Below are positions 17,411 to 24,566 of a stretch of 40,531 nt of DNA, piece by piece; the first letter of the stretch is position 1, and every line of letters begins with the position of its first letter. The stretch is from Akkermansiaceae bacterium (GTDB taxonomy: Bacteria > Verrucomicrobiota > Verrucomicrobiia > Verrucomicrobiales > Akkermansiaceae), in NCBI GenBank assembly GCA_903826205.1, contig CAIKDP010000146.1, forward strand, positions 1 through 40,531, in the 5' to 3' direction. The notes beneath the pieces were generated by a model. That model worked only from the letters and a program-made list of their open reading frames with translations, was not told where the DNA came from and ran no database searches. Position numbers and translations under genes: made by a program.

Positions 17411-18751
17411 ATGATTGAAACTAGCAATAGGCCCAAAGTGGCCATAATAGGAGGAGGCTTCACCGGATTGACGGCGGCACTTCGTCTCGCGGAGGCGGGA
17501 TATGAGGTAACGGTGCTGGAGAGTGGTGCTGAGCTTGGCGGGTTGGCGGCGAGCTTCCAAATAGGTGGAGAACCCTTGGAGAAGGCCTATCATCACTTGT
17601 TTAGAACAGATGTCGACATCCTGCAACTTGCTGACGAACTTGGCATTTCAGATCGCTTGGAGTGGCTTGAAAGCTCTCTTGCGATTTATCGAGACGGCCG
17701 GACATGGTCTTTTGTAACGCCTCTTGATTTGATCCGATTCAGCCCCTGCTCGTTGGTTGGTAGAATTCGTCTGGGGATCATGGCGCTGAGGATCAAATAC
17801 AAGACCGACTGGCATGATCTCGTCGAACTGGGCGCGCTGGATTGGATGAGAGCCCATAGCGGACAGTCCGCAACCCGTGCGGTGTGGGAACCGCTGCTGC
17901 GCGGCAAGTTCTCCACACAAGCCGAGGAAATTTCCATGGCTTGGTTATGGGCTCGCTTGCACATCCGGTCGAATTCGCGTGAAAGCGGAGGCGGCAAGGA
18001 AAAGCTGGGATACATCCGCGGAGGATTTGTCAGATTGGTGAACGCCTTGGAGGTCAAGCTCAGAGAAGCCGGGGTGGACATTCTGACATCATGCAGGGTG
18101 AATGAGATAGCCGGCGACGGGAAAAGGGTCCGCGTTAGCTACCAAGGGGATTCAGTCGTTTATGACGCGGCGATTTTTACCGGCTCAAACCGGGCATTAG
18201 CAGCACTGCTCAAGTGCGAGTCGCGCGAGGCCGAATTACTTCGTAAATCATTACAACGCGTTCATTATCTGGGAGCGATTTGTCTGGTTTTTCAGACGTC
18301 TCAGAAATTGGGGGACTTCTACTGGGTCAATGTGAGTGAGCCAGACGCGCCTTTTCTGGTGATGATTCGGCACACCAAGTTGGTGCCAGCGCAGCGGTAT
18401 GGCGGCAAGGAGGTATATTATCTGGGAGCATACGTCTCACAGGACGGGAGGCGTTTTAATTCAAGCAATGAGGATCTGGAGAAGGAATGGTTTGACTATC
18501 TGCAGAAGATGCATCCTGAGTTTGATAGATCATGCGTGGAGTCGAAGCAGATGTTCCGCTTCTGTGACGCGCAGCACGTTGTTGACTGTGAATATTTCTC
18601 GAAGATATTGCCATTCGAGACGTCTTTGAATGGTCTGTTTCTGGCGAATTTCACCCAGGTTTTTCCCGAGGATCGCGGCACGAACTTTGCCGTGCGCGAT
18701 GGCAATAAGGTGGCGTCCGTGGTTGGTGAGTGGTTGGCGAAAAGACAATGA
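17411..18751 (+). CDS. FAD-dependent amine-oxidase-fold oxidoreductase
   Basis: A 446-residue flavoprotein. The N-terminal KVAIIGGGFTGLTAALRLAEAG (9-30) is a GxGxxG dinucleotide-binding fold, followed by VTVLESGAELGG. A conserved YIRGGF segment and an NFAVRDGNKVA block near the C-terminus fit the amine oxidase / protoporphyrinogen-oxidase-like superfamily. It is not a canonical UDP-galactopyranose mutase. Members of this branch are often found with GtrB and GtrA in polysaccharide loci, where they may oxidise or isomerise a lipid-linked sugar or reduce the polyprenyl chain; none of this is proven here. It starts 25 bp after gtrA. Confidence 0.75.
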   Translation: MIETSNRPKVAIIGGGFTGLTAALRLAEAGYEVTVLESGAELGGLAASFQIGGEPLEKAYHHLFRTDVDILQLADELGISDRLEWLESSLAIYRDGRTWSFVTPLDLIRFSPCSLVGRIRLGIMALRIKYKTDWHDLVELGALDWMRAHSGQSATRAVWEPLLRGKFSTQAEEISMAWLWARLHIRSNSRESGGGKEKLGYIRGGFVRLVNALEVKLREAGVDILTSCRVNEIAGDGKRVRVSYQGDSVVYDAAIFTGSNRALAALLKCESREAELLRKSLQRVHYLGAICLVFQTSQKLGDFYWVNVSEPDAPFLVMIRHTKLVPAQRYGGKEVYYLGAYVSQDGRRFNSSNEDLEKEWFDYLQKMHPEFDRSCVESKQMFRFCDAQHVVDCEYFSKILPFETSLNGLFLANFTQVFPEDRGTNFAVRDGNKVASVVGEWLAKRQ

Positions 18752-18786
18752 TGCGTCTTTTTTGCTAAAACGCTATCAAGTATGCC

Positions 18787-19437
18787 ATGAAGAAGCTCCG
18801 ATATGAGACATTGCTGCCATTTTATTATTGGCTGTGGAAGCGGTGGCGTGAGCGACGGTGGGAGCGGTTCATGGATTGTCTCAAACCCGCACTGGCGGAC
18901 AAGGTGTTGGACGTCGGCGGGTGTGCGTTTGACTGGAAGGGGAGAGGGAATGTCATTGGGGCGGTGGATTTGCTCAATCTGATTCCGGCATCGGCACCCG
19001 AGATGTTGGATTCACCGAAGCTGCGGTGTTATCAAGGCGATGGCAGGGCGCTGGAATTCGGGGATCAGTATTATGATATTGTGTTTTCCAACTCGGTGAT
19101 CGAGCACGTGGGAGGGTGGAAGGATCAGCAGGCGTTTGCGGCGGAGATGCGGCGGGTGGGACGACGCTTGTGGGTTCAAACCCCGGCGCTGGCCTGTCCG
19201 GTCGAGCCTCATTATCTGGGCTTGTTCATCCATTGGTTTCCCTCCGCGTGGCACGTGCCGCTGGCCCGTTGGACCAGTGTGGTCGGCTATACAGGGGCGG
19301 ATCTTCTATCCATTGCGGATAATACCCGCTTGCTCACGAAAAAGGAGTTTCGGACCTTGTTTCCGGACTGCGAGATATGGACGGAACGGTTGCTGTGGGT
19401 CTTTCCCAAGTCCTACGTGGCGATTCGGAGGGGGTGA
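18787..19437 (+). CDS. Class I SAM-dependent methyltransferase
   Basis: A 216-residue methyltransferase of the Methyltransf_11 type. KVLDVGGCAFDW (39-50) is motif I in a variant form with GGC in place of GxG, AVDLL (59-63) ends strand 2, GDGRALEF (84-91) is motif II and SNSVIEHVGG (101-110) is the active-site strand. VEPHYLGLFIHWFP is seen in methyltransferases of capsule and O-antigen loci. A GT2 gene starts 6 bp after its stop, so the two are probably co-translated. Confidence 0.8.
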   Translation: MKKLRYETLLPFYYWLWKRWRERRWERFMDCLKPALADKVLDVGGCAFDWKGRGNVIGAVDLLNLIPASAPEMLDSPKLRCYQGDGRALEFGDQYYDIVFSNSVIEHVGGWKDQQAFAAEMRRVGRRLWVQTPALACPVEPHYLGLFIHWFPSAWHVPLARWTSVVGYTGADLLSIADNTRLLTKKEFRTLFPDCEIWTERLLWVFPKSYVAIRRG

Positions 19438-19443
19438 GCTATT

Positions 19444-20262
19444 ATGGACTTCACCATCATTACACCGAATTTGAATTACGGGCGCTTTCTGGGGGAGTGT
19501 CTGCGAAGCGTGGCCGCGCAGGAGGGGGTGACGTTCGAGCATTTCGTGATGGATGGCGGCTCCACCGATGATAGCGCCACAGTCGCCTCATGGTTTCCAT
19601 ATGTGGTGTGGTCGCAAGAGCCTGACAAGGGGATGTCCGATGCGATCAACAAGGGGTTTGAGCGGGCCCGAGGTGACTGGGTGATGTGGTTGAATGCGGA
19701 TGACCGGCTCAAACCAGGAGCGTTGGCAGAGATGTTAGAGTGCTTGCAAAGATCCACCGCCGATGTGGTATATGGGGATTGGGATTTTGTGAATGAGGCA
19801 GGTGAGCACCTGCGGCGGGTGAAGGTGCCCGGGTGGTCGGCATTCGTCAACGTGCATCATCATTGTTATGTGGGTTCGACGGCGGCGTTTTACCGCAGGT
19901 CGACGGTGATCGATCAAGGCTATCGCTTGCGGGAGGATTTCCGTTATGTGATGGACGGGGAGTTTTACGCGCGGCTGGCGGCGGCTGGCATATTTTTTGA
20001 GCATGTGCCGGTGGTGGTGGCGGATTTTCGCCTGCACGGGACGAATGCCTCGCAGCGGCATTTGGGAAGAACCCGTGAGATGGGAGCGATACTGGCCGCC
20101 GAGCGGCAGCATGTGGAGTCGCGTGCGATCCGGCGCGCTTATGGCATTACATTGTTTAGGGATCCCTATTTGAACGGTTTGATAGATGGGGTTTTATGGA
20201 TTGTGGCGCGGGGGTGGAAGGGGGTGCTGCGCTTGTCGCTGCGCGGTCCGGTGCTTCGGTAG
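19444..20262 (+). CDS. GT2 family glycosyltransferase (copy 2 of a paralogous pair)
   Basis: A 272-residue GT-A transferase. TIITPNLNYGRFLGECL (4-20), DGGSTDDS (37-44), GMSDAINKGF (63-72) and NADD (84-87) are intact. It is collinear with the protein at 1360-2184 over its full length, including the C-terminal YGITLF and LNGLIDGVL segments, so it arose by duplication or both came from the same pool. GC is higher than in copy 1, which argues for separate histories. The donor sugar is unknown. A palindromic element starts 14 bp after its stop. Confidence 0.88.
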   Translation: MDFTIITPNLNYGRFLGECLRSVAAQEGVTFEHFVMDGGSTDDSATVASWFPYVVWSQEPDKGMSDAINKGFERARGDWVMWLNADDRLKPGALAEMLECLQRSTADVVYGDWDFVNEAGEHLRRVKVPGWSAFVNVHHHCYVGSTAAFYRRSTVIDQGYRLREDFRYVMDGEFYARLAAAGIFFEHVPVVVADFRLHGTNASQRHLGRTREMGAILAAERQHVESRAIRRAYGITLFRDPYLNGLIDGVLWIVARGWKGVLRLSLRGPVLR

Positions 20263-20276
20263 CCGCTGCGTGGCCC

Positions 20277-20410
20277 GGTAGGGCGTGGCGGCCCGCCGCG
20301 CCGTGAATTCCCCTTGAGGGGGCAGCGGTTCAGATGCGGTTTATTCCCCGCGTATTGACGCCGCCCATGCGGGCGGACAAGTGGGCGGCCCGAGGCCGAA
20401 CCGCCCTACC
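20277..20410. repeat. Dispersed palindromic element, copy B
   Basis: A 134-bp element bounded by GGTAGGGCG and CGCCCTACC, which are exact inverted repeats. The interior matches copy A at 9111-9243, including CGGCCCGCCGCGCCGTGA on the left and GGGCGGACAAGTGGGCGG on the right. It fills most of the gap between two GT2 genes. A partial second GGTAG-type start lies just upstream over the stop codon of the preceding gene. Confidence 0.85.
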
Positions 20411-20442
20411 GTCTTACCGAAACACAGATACACCGTTCCCCC

Positions 20443-21354
20443 ATGACTAAAGACCTCCCCATAGCCGTCGTGTTTGCGACGATGAATCGTGCGGAGGTGG
20501 CGGTGAGGTGTGTGAGGGCCTTGGCGGCGCAGACGCGCGTGCCGGCGTGGGTGGTGGTGGCGGACAATGTTTCCAGCGACGATACGGTGGAGAGGTTGGA
20601 TGCGTTGGCCGGCTTGCCGTTTGAGTTGTTAGTGCATCGGATGGGGAAAAATCGCGGCAATGCCGGAGGAGTGCAGGAGGCCATGGAGTTGGCCTTTGCG
20701 CGGGGTGCCGCCGCGGTCTGGATCCTGGACGATGATTCGTGGCCGCGTCCCGAGGCGCTGGCCGCCCTTCTAACAAATCCGTGGAATCCTCATGTTGTGA
20801 GGCATGCGTTGCAGATCGACCCGGAAACCCACCGGTTCACCTGGCCCTTGCAGGTGGCCGACGGGAAGGGGGGGTGGCGTTTGGTTGAGTCGTTGGAGGA
20901 GATGCCAGAGGGGGATTTTGTGCGGAGCCGGATCATATGGACCGGAGCCTTGGTGTCGCGAGAGGTGCGCGAGAAAGTCGGTCCGGTCAACGGCGAATTG
21001 TTCATTCGTGGCGAGGATGAGGAGTATCCCTGGCGCATTGAGCAGGCCGGATATCCACAGGAGGCCGTGAAGCACGCCGTGATGGATCATCCCGGGCCTG
21101 GGCACATCGTCCATTGGCGGTTTCTGGGGAAGAACTTTTTTTTCGAGCGCGGTCTGGCAGATTGGAAGCTCTACTACAAGGTTCGCAACATGGTATGGTT
21201 CAAACGTCAGCAGGGTGGAGGCCTGCGGGCTATGGCGATGGCATTTACTTACGCACTGGCCACGGCGTGGATCGATGGCAACCCCCGCGCATCGCTGATC
21301 TGGGGTGCTGCCCGCGATGGGTGGCGGGGCAGGCTCGGGAAATGGCAGGGGTAG
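20443..21354 (+). CDS. GT2 glycosyltransferase, rhamnosyl/galactofuranosyl-transferase-like
   Basis: A 303-residue GT2 enzyme. IAVVFATMNRAEVAVRCVRAL (6-26), VVADNVSSDDT (36-46), the glycine-rich NRGNAGGVQEAMELA and the metal-binding WILDDDSWPRP are present, and FIRGEDEEYPWRIEQAG matches the acidic base-containing segment of the WbbL/GlfT-like branch. Rhamnose or galactofuranose is a reasonable donor guess but not shown. The stop codon TAG lies within the first bases of palindromic element copy C. It is the last glycosyltransferase before the insertion sequence. Confidence 0.85.
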   Translation: MTKDLPIAVVFATMNRAEVAVRCVRALAAQTRVPAWVVVADNVSSDDTVERLDALAGLPFELLVHRMGKNRGNAGGVQEAMELAFARGAAAVWILDDDSWPRPEALAALLTNPWNPHVVRHALQIDPETHRFTWPLQVADGKGGWRLVESLEEMPEGDFVRSRIIWTGALVSREVREKVGPVNGELFIRGEDEEYPWRIEQAGYPQEAVKHAVMDHPGPGHIVHWRFLGKNFFFERGLADWKLYYKVRNMVWFKRQQGGGLRAMAMAFTYALATAWIDGNPRASLIWGAARDGWRGRLGKWQG

Positions 21355-21431
21355 GGTCGCGCCTTCACGCCGCCCATGCGGGCGGACAAGTGGGCGGACA
21401 AGTGGGCGGTCCGGGGCCGAACCGCCCTACC
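21350..21431. repeat. Dispersed palindromic element, shortened copy C
   Basis: An 82-bp derivative that keeps both ends (GGTAGGG and CGCCCTACC) but lacks most of the left interior and has a tandem duplication of GGGCGGACAAGT. It supplies the stop codon of the preceding GT2 gene. The start of a fourth copy (GGTAGGGC at 21443-21450) follows and stops before the insertion sequence. Confidence 0.75.
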
Positions 21432-21462
21432 ATTTTCGGCCCGGTAGGGCATGGCGCCCACT

Positions 21463-21478
21463 CCCCTGACATCCGTGC
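21463..21478. repeat. 16-bp target site duplication, left copy
   Basis: CCCCTGACATCCGTGC lies directly outside the left terminal repeat of the insertion sequence and is repeated exactly at 23055-23070. A 16-bp duplication is unusually long for most insertion sequences but is within the 15-18 bp range I recall for the ISTde1 branch of the IS1202 family. Confidence 0.85.
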
Positions 21479-21666
21479 TGTCGGGGCCTGAACAAAACCG
21501 GACAGTGCCTGTTCAAAACCGGACACCGCCTGTTCAAAACCGGATTTGTTTGGGGAAATGTCTTAAATGACTGGCACCCAGGCGTAGGGGGGTGACGCTG
21601 CGGCGACGTTTGCAGGATACGGCTCTGCTGGAGAGCAACCGGAGCGGCAGACGTTGCCAAAGGGGC

Positions 21667-21695
21667 TTGCGCCTCCGGGCCGCGTGGAGGCGCAA
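21667..21695 (+). other. Hairpin 1 in the insertion sequence leader
   Basis: TTGCGCCTCC (21667-21676) and GGAGGCGCAA (21686-21695) form a perfect 10-bp stem with a 9-nt loop, upstream of the conserved part of the transposase frame. A weaker stem is possible further upstream between 21601-21612 and 21646-21657. Confidence 0.6.
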
Positions 21696-21746
21696 TGCCT
21701 TCGCGCGGCCCGCATCCGGCAGGCATCAAGCCCATTGGCCCCATGC

Positions 21747-23000
21747 GTGAAACTCCGGGGGTTTGGGGGCAGAGCCCCCAAGAGGACGGCGAAAAGAATC
21801 GCGGCCGGCAGTTTTGTTAGTGTATGGTCAGGGCTTGAAAAGAAACAACTCATCCATCGGCTGCCGCCCGAATTTGTCCGCCATGTTCTGAGCGACTTCA
21901 ACTCAGGATCTCTCGATGCCACCACGGCCGCAACTCATCTCGGAGTATCCCGTTCAAGGCTTTACGAGTTGCGAACCGACTTCCTGCGTGACAGGAACAA
22001 CTACGGACCCCAGGCCAGCGGTGGCTGTCATCGCACACTATGGCCGACCAAGGCCATCGCCTTCCTCGAAACCTTCCTGCCCTTGCAAAGCCCTCCCAAC
22101 TATCAACTCGTGGCGGATGAACTCGACCGGCTTTGCGATTTCAAACGCGCGCGCTCCAACGTCGAGGCCTACGTCAAGGAACACCTCGCCCACCTGGTGC
22201 CCGCACGCCCCCGCAAGACCCGGCCCTACCGCCGCTTCCGCCGCGCCCACATCGGCGAGCTCTGGCAGCACGACAGCTCCATCCACCAATGGTGGGCGGC
22301 ACCTACCAAGCAAACCCTGCTGCTCACCGTTGACGATCACTCAGGACTCAACCTGGCGGGCACCTTCGTTTCCTCCGACACCACTTGGAACCACTTCTGC
22401 CACTTCCGCTCCCTGTTTGAAACCCACGGCATTCCTGAAATCATCTACACCGACGGTCTGAGCCTCTTCGGTTCAAGTTCAAGCAGCGACCACAGCGACC
22501 CGAAAAGCGAGTTCCAGCGCGCCCTGCGCGGCCTTGGCGTAGCTCATCTGGTGGCCCCGACACCCCAGGCCAAAGGCAAGATCGAACGGCGTTTCGGCAC
22601 CTTTCAACGACGCATGGTCACGCTTCTGGCCTACGCCAAAGCGGCAACTCCCGAACATGCAGACGAAATCCTGCAGATGGAAATCGGCCGCCAGAACCGC
22701 ACCGTCAACCGCAGCACCTCACTCGTGCCGCTGGCGGCTTGGGATCGTGACTTGCTGGAAAACACCTCCCACATTCGCCCAACACCTGTTTCAAGCCTGC
22801 TTGATCTGCACTTCTCCTTGCGCGGCGCGCGCCGGGTCAACAACGATCAGACCATCGACTTTGAGGGCCAAAACTACGAGATCGCCACCACCCTTCGCAA
22901 GTCGGTCAGCATCATACACCACCCAAACCGTAAATTCTGGGTTGTGGAGCACCCCCCGAAAGCCGTTTGGCCCCCAATTCTAGGGACTTTCAGCCTCTAA
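21747..23000 (+). CDS. DDE transposase (rve fold) of the insertion sequence
   Basis: About 417 residues if translation starts at the in-frame GTG at 21747; the frame is open to 21654, but that part overlaps a hairpin and looks non-coding, and the conserved region begins near LEKKQLIHRLPPEFV (30-44). LDATTAATHLGVSRSRLYEL (56-75) is a helix-turn-helix. The catalytic triad is probably D176 (LWQHDSSIHQWW), D236 (IIYTDGLSLFG) and E280 (PQAKGKIERRF). The PQAKG(K/R)(I/V)ER block and the YTDxxSLF segment, in place of TDNGxxF, point to the IS1202 branch near IS481. All key residues are intact, so the enzyme is probably active. Confidence 0.88.
   Translation: MKLRGFGGRAPKRTAKRIAAGSFVSVWSGLEKKQLIHRLPPEFVRHVLSDFNSGSLDATTAATHLGVSRSRLYELRTDFLRDRNNYGPQASGGCHRTLWPTKAIAFLETFLPLQSPPNYQLVADELDRLCDFKRARSNVEAYVKEHLAHLVPARPRKTRPYRRFRRAHIGELWQHDSSIHQWWAAPTKQTLLLTVDDHSGLNLAGTFVSSDTTWNHFCHFRSLFETHGIPEIIYTDGLSLFGSSSSSDHSDPKSEFQRALRGLGVAHLVAPTPQAKGKIERRFGTFQRRMVTLLAYAKAATPEHADEILQMEIGRQNRTVNRSTSLVPLAAWDRDLLENTSHIRPTPVSSLLDLHFSLRGARRVNNDQTIDFEGQNYEIATTLRKSVSIIHHPNRKFWVVEHPPKAVWPPILGTFSL
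21763..21781 (+). other. Hairpin 2 in the insertion sequence leader
   Basis: TTGGGGGC and GCCCCCAA form a perfect 8-bp stem with an AGA loop. It could block read-through transcription or translation into the transposase gene, a common control in insertion sequences. If translation starts at the GTG at 21747 the hairpin lies within the first codons. Confidence 0.55.
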
Positions 23001-23054
23001 CAAACTGTCCGGTTTTGAACAGGCGAGAAATCCGGTTTTGAACAGTCGCCGACA

Positions 23055-23070
23055 CCCCTGACATCCGTGC
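23055..23070. repeat. 16-bp target site duplication, right copy
   Basis: An exact copy of the 16 bases at 21463-21478, directly outside the right end of the insertion sequence. One further T is shared on the right side, so the junction is ambiguous by one base. Confidence 0.85.
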
Positions 23071-23139
23071 TTGCAGGATGCGGAATTATTGCGTTATGTC
23101 GCGGTCAGGAGGCTGGCGTTCCATTTTTCCGATTTTCTC

Positions 23140-24546
23140 ATGATTCTTAGCCGCAAACAGACAATCACCATCCAGGCGTTCCAGCTCGTGGATGCGTTGC
23201 TGGTTTGGCTGGCGTTTTGGGTTGCGGGGGAATTGCGCTGGGTGGTGCGAGACATGCTTGGTAAGGGCAACGTTGCGACAGAGGTGATGACCTCGATGAA
23301 CTGGTTTCTCTATGTGTGTGTGCCGTTCACGCCCCTGCTGCTGGAGCATTTCGGTTTTTACGGGCGCATGCGGCAAAAGACGACGAAGAGTGCCGTCGGA
23401 CAGTTGTTACAGGCATTGATTGTGATTTTGTTATTGGTCGGGATCTATGCGGTGCTGGCCAAGTGGATGGCTGCGCGCCGTCTGATCCTTGGTATCGGGC
23501 TCTTTTTGGTATTCGTGTTGTTGTTGGTGCGGGATCGATTGACGACCTATTGGCTGAAGCGGCGCGGAGATGATGAAGCGACCAAGGAACGAGTGATGAT
23601 TGCGGGGTCGGGCGGGGACATTGACGAGTGGCTGGCACAATTGGATGTGGAAATCACGGCGGATTGGAATATCGTGGAGCGCTTTGATCTCGCCAGCCGC
23701 GAGGTCGAGGAAATGTTTTCCCTGCTCAAGAGCGAAGGGGTGGGCAGGGTCATGTTTGTGGCGAAACACACGGAATTTGAGAAGGTGGCGCAGGCGGTGG
23801 AAGTTTGTGAGTTGCAAGGGGTGGAAGCTTGGATCTCCTCCTCGTTCATTCGGACGCGGATTGCGCGTCCGGTTTTTGATGTGGTAGGGACGAAGCCGAT
23901 GCTGGTGTTGCGCTCGACACCGGAGTTGTCATGGGAGTTGATGGTCAAGTCGGTGATGGACCGGGTGGGCGCAGCGTTGCTGATTCTGGCATCGTCGCCG
24001 TTGTGGTTGATCGCCTACTTTGGGGTGCGGGTGGCCAGTCCGGGGGCGCCGGTGTTTTTCTCACAGATGCGGGCCGGGCGTTACGGCAAGCCGTTTCGGA
24101 TGTGGAAATTCCGGACGATGGTGCCCAATGCCGAGGAATTGTTGCAAAAAATCAAGGCGGAGCACGGCAATGGGATGGATGGACCGGTCTTCAAGTTGGA
24201 CCATGACCCGCGGGTGTTCTGGTTTGGTGTCTGGTTGCGCAGAGGCAGCATCGATGAACTGCCGCAGTTGCTCAATGTGGTGCTCGGCGACATGAGTTTG
24301 GTGGGTCCCCGACCGCTGCCGCTCTATGAGGTCGAGGCCTTTAGCGAGATGACTCACCGTCGGCGCTTGAGCGTCAAACCGGGGATCACCTGTGAGTGGC
24401 AGGTAGGCGGGCGCAACAAGATCACCTCTTTTGAGGATTGGGTTGAATTGGATCTGCACTACATAGATCATTGGTCATTGTGGCTGGATTTCAGCATCCT
24501 GCTGAAGACGATACCCGCCGTCCTGCTTGGCAGGGGGGCGAAGTGA
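23140..24546 (+). CDS. Polyprenyl-phosphate sugar-1-phosphate transferase (priming, WcaJ/WbaP-type)
   Basis: About 468 residues from the ATG at 23140. Four N-terminal membrane helices are followed by a nucleotide-binding-like cytosolic domain (VMIAGSGGDIDEWL) and a fifth hydrophobic segment. The catalytic C-terminal domain from about 268 has VKSVMDRVGA, MWKFRTM, DELPQLLNVVLGDMSLVGPRP and KPGITCEWQVGGRN, the bacterial sugar transferase signature. It starts glycan assembly by putting a sugar phosphate, often glucose or galactose, onto undecaprenyl phosphate. The insertion sequence ends 85 bp upstream, so the native promoter was probably displaced. The frame extends upstream to 23071, but nothing marks a better start. 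Confidence 0.9.
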   Translation: MILSRKQTITIQAFQLVDALLVWLAFWVAGELRWVVRDMLGKGNVATEVMTSMNWFLYVCVPFTPLLLEHFGFYGRMRQKTTKSAVGQLLQALIVILLLVGIYAVLAKWMAARRLILGIGLFLVFVLLLVRDRLTTYWLKRRGDDEATKERVMIAGSGGDIDEWLAQLDVEITADWNIVERFDLASREVEEMFSLLKSEGVGRVMFVAKHTEFEKVAQAVEVCELQGVEAWISSSFIRTRIARPVFDVVGTKPMLVLRSTPELSWELMVKSVMDRVGAALLILASSPLWLIAYFGVRVASPGAPVFFSQMRAGRYGKPFRMWKFRTMVPNAEELLQKIKAEHGNGMDGPVFKLDHDPRVFWFGVWLRRGSIDELPQLLNVVLGDMSLVGPRPLPLYEVEAFSEMTHRRRLSVKPGITCEWQVGGRNKITSFEDWVELDLHYIDHWSLWLDFSILLKTIPAVLLGRGAK

Positions 24547-24566
24547 GTGGACGCTGATCTAACAAC

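Larger units (their letters stand above)
21479..23054 (+). mobile_element. Complete insertion sequence, IS1202/IS481-like
   Basis: A 1576-bp element with terminal inverted repeats beginning TGTCGG (left) and ending CCGACA (right); the outer 24 bp match at 20 positions. A motif CTGTTCAAAACCGGA, slightly altered in the outermost left copy, recurs three times at the left end exactly 21 bp apart (from 21487, 21508, 21529) and twice inverted at the right end (23006-23023 and 23028-23045). These are probable transposase-binding sites. A single transposase gene runs rightward. The left 260 bp before it are non-coding and rich in hairpins. The flanking duplication is perfect, which suggests fairly recent insertion. 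It carries no passenger gene. It points toward the downstream priming transferase gene. Confidence 0.9.

Noticed and set aside
17411-18751. UDP-galactopyranose mutase
   Set aside because: The FAD-binding start fits, but the length and later motifs do not match the mutase, so only the broader flavoprotein family is supported.
21350-21431. CRISPR-like repeat because of GGGCGGACAAGT in tandem
   Set aside because: There are only two units with no spacers; it is a small duplication inside the palindromic element.
21463-21487. Hairpin CCCCTGACA / TGTCGGGG at the left insertion junction
   Set aside because: It is formed by the target site and the element end together, so it arose by the insertion and does not show an older terminator.
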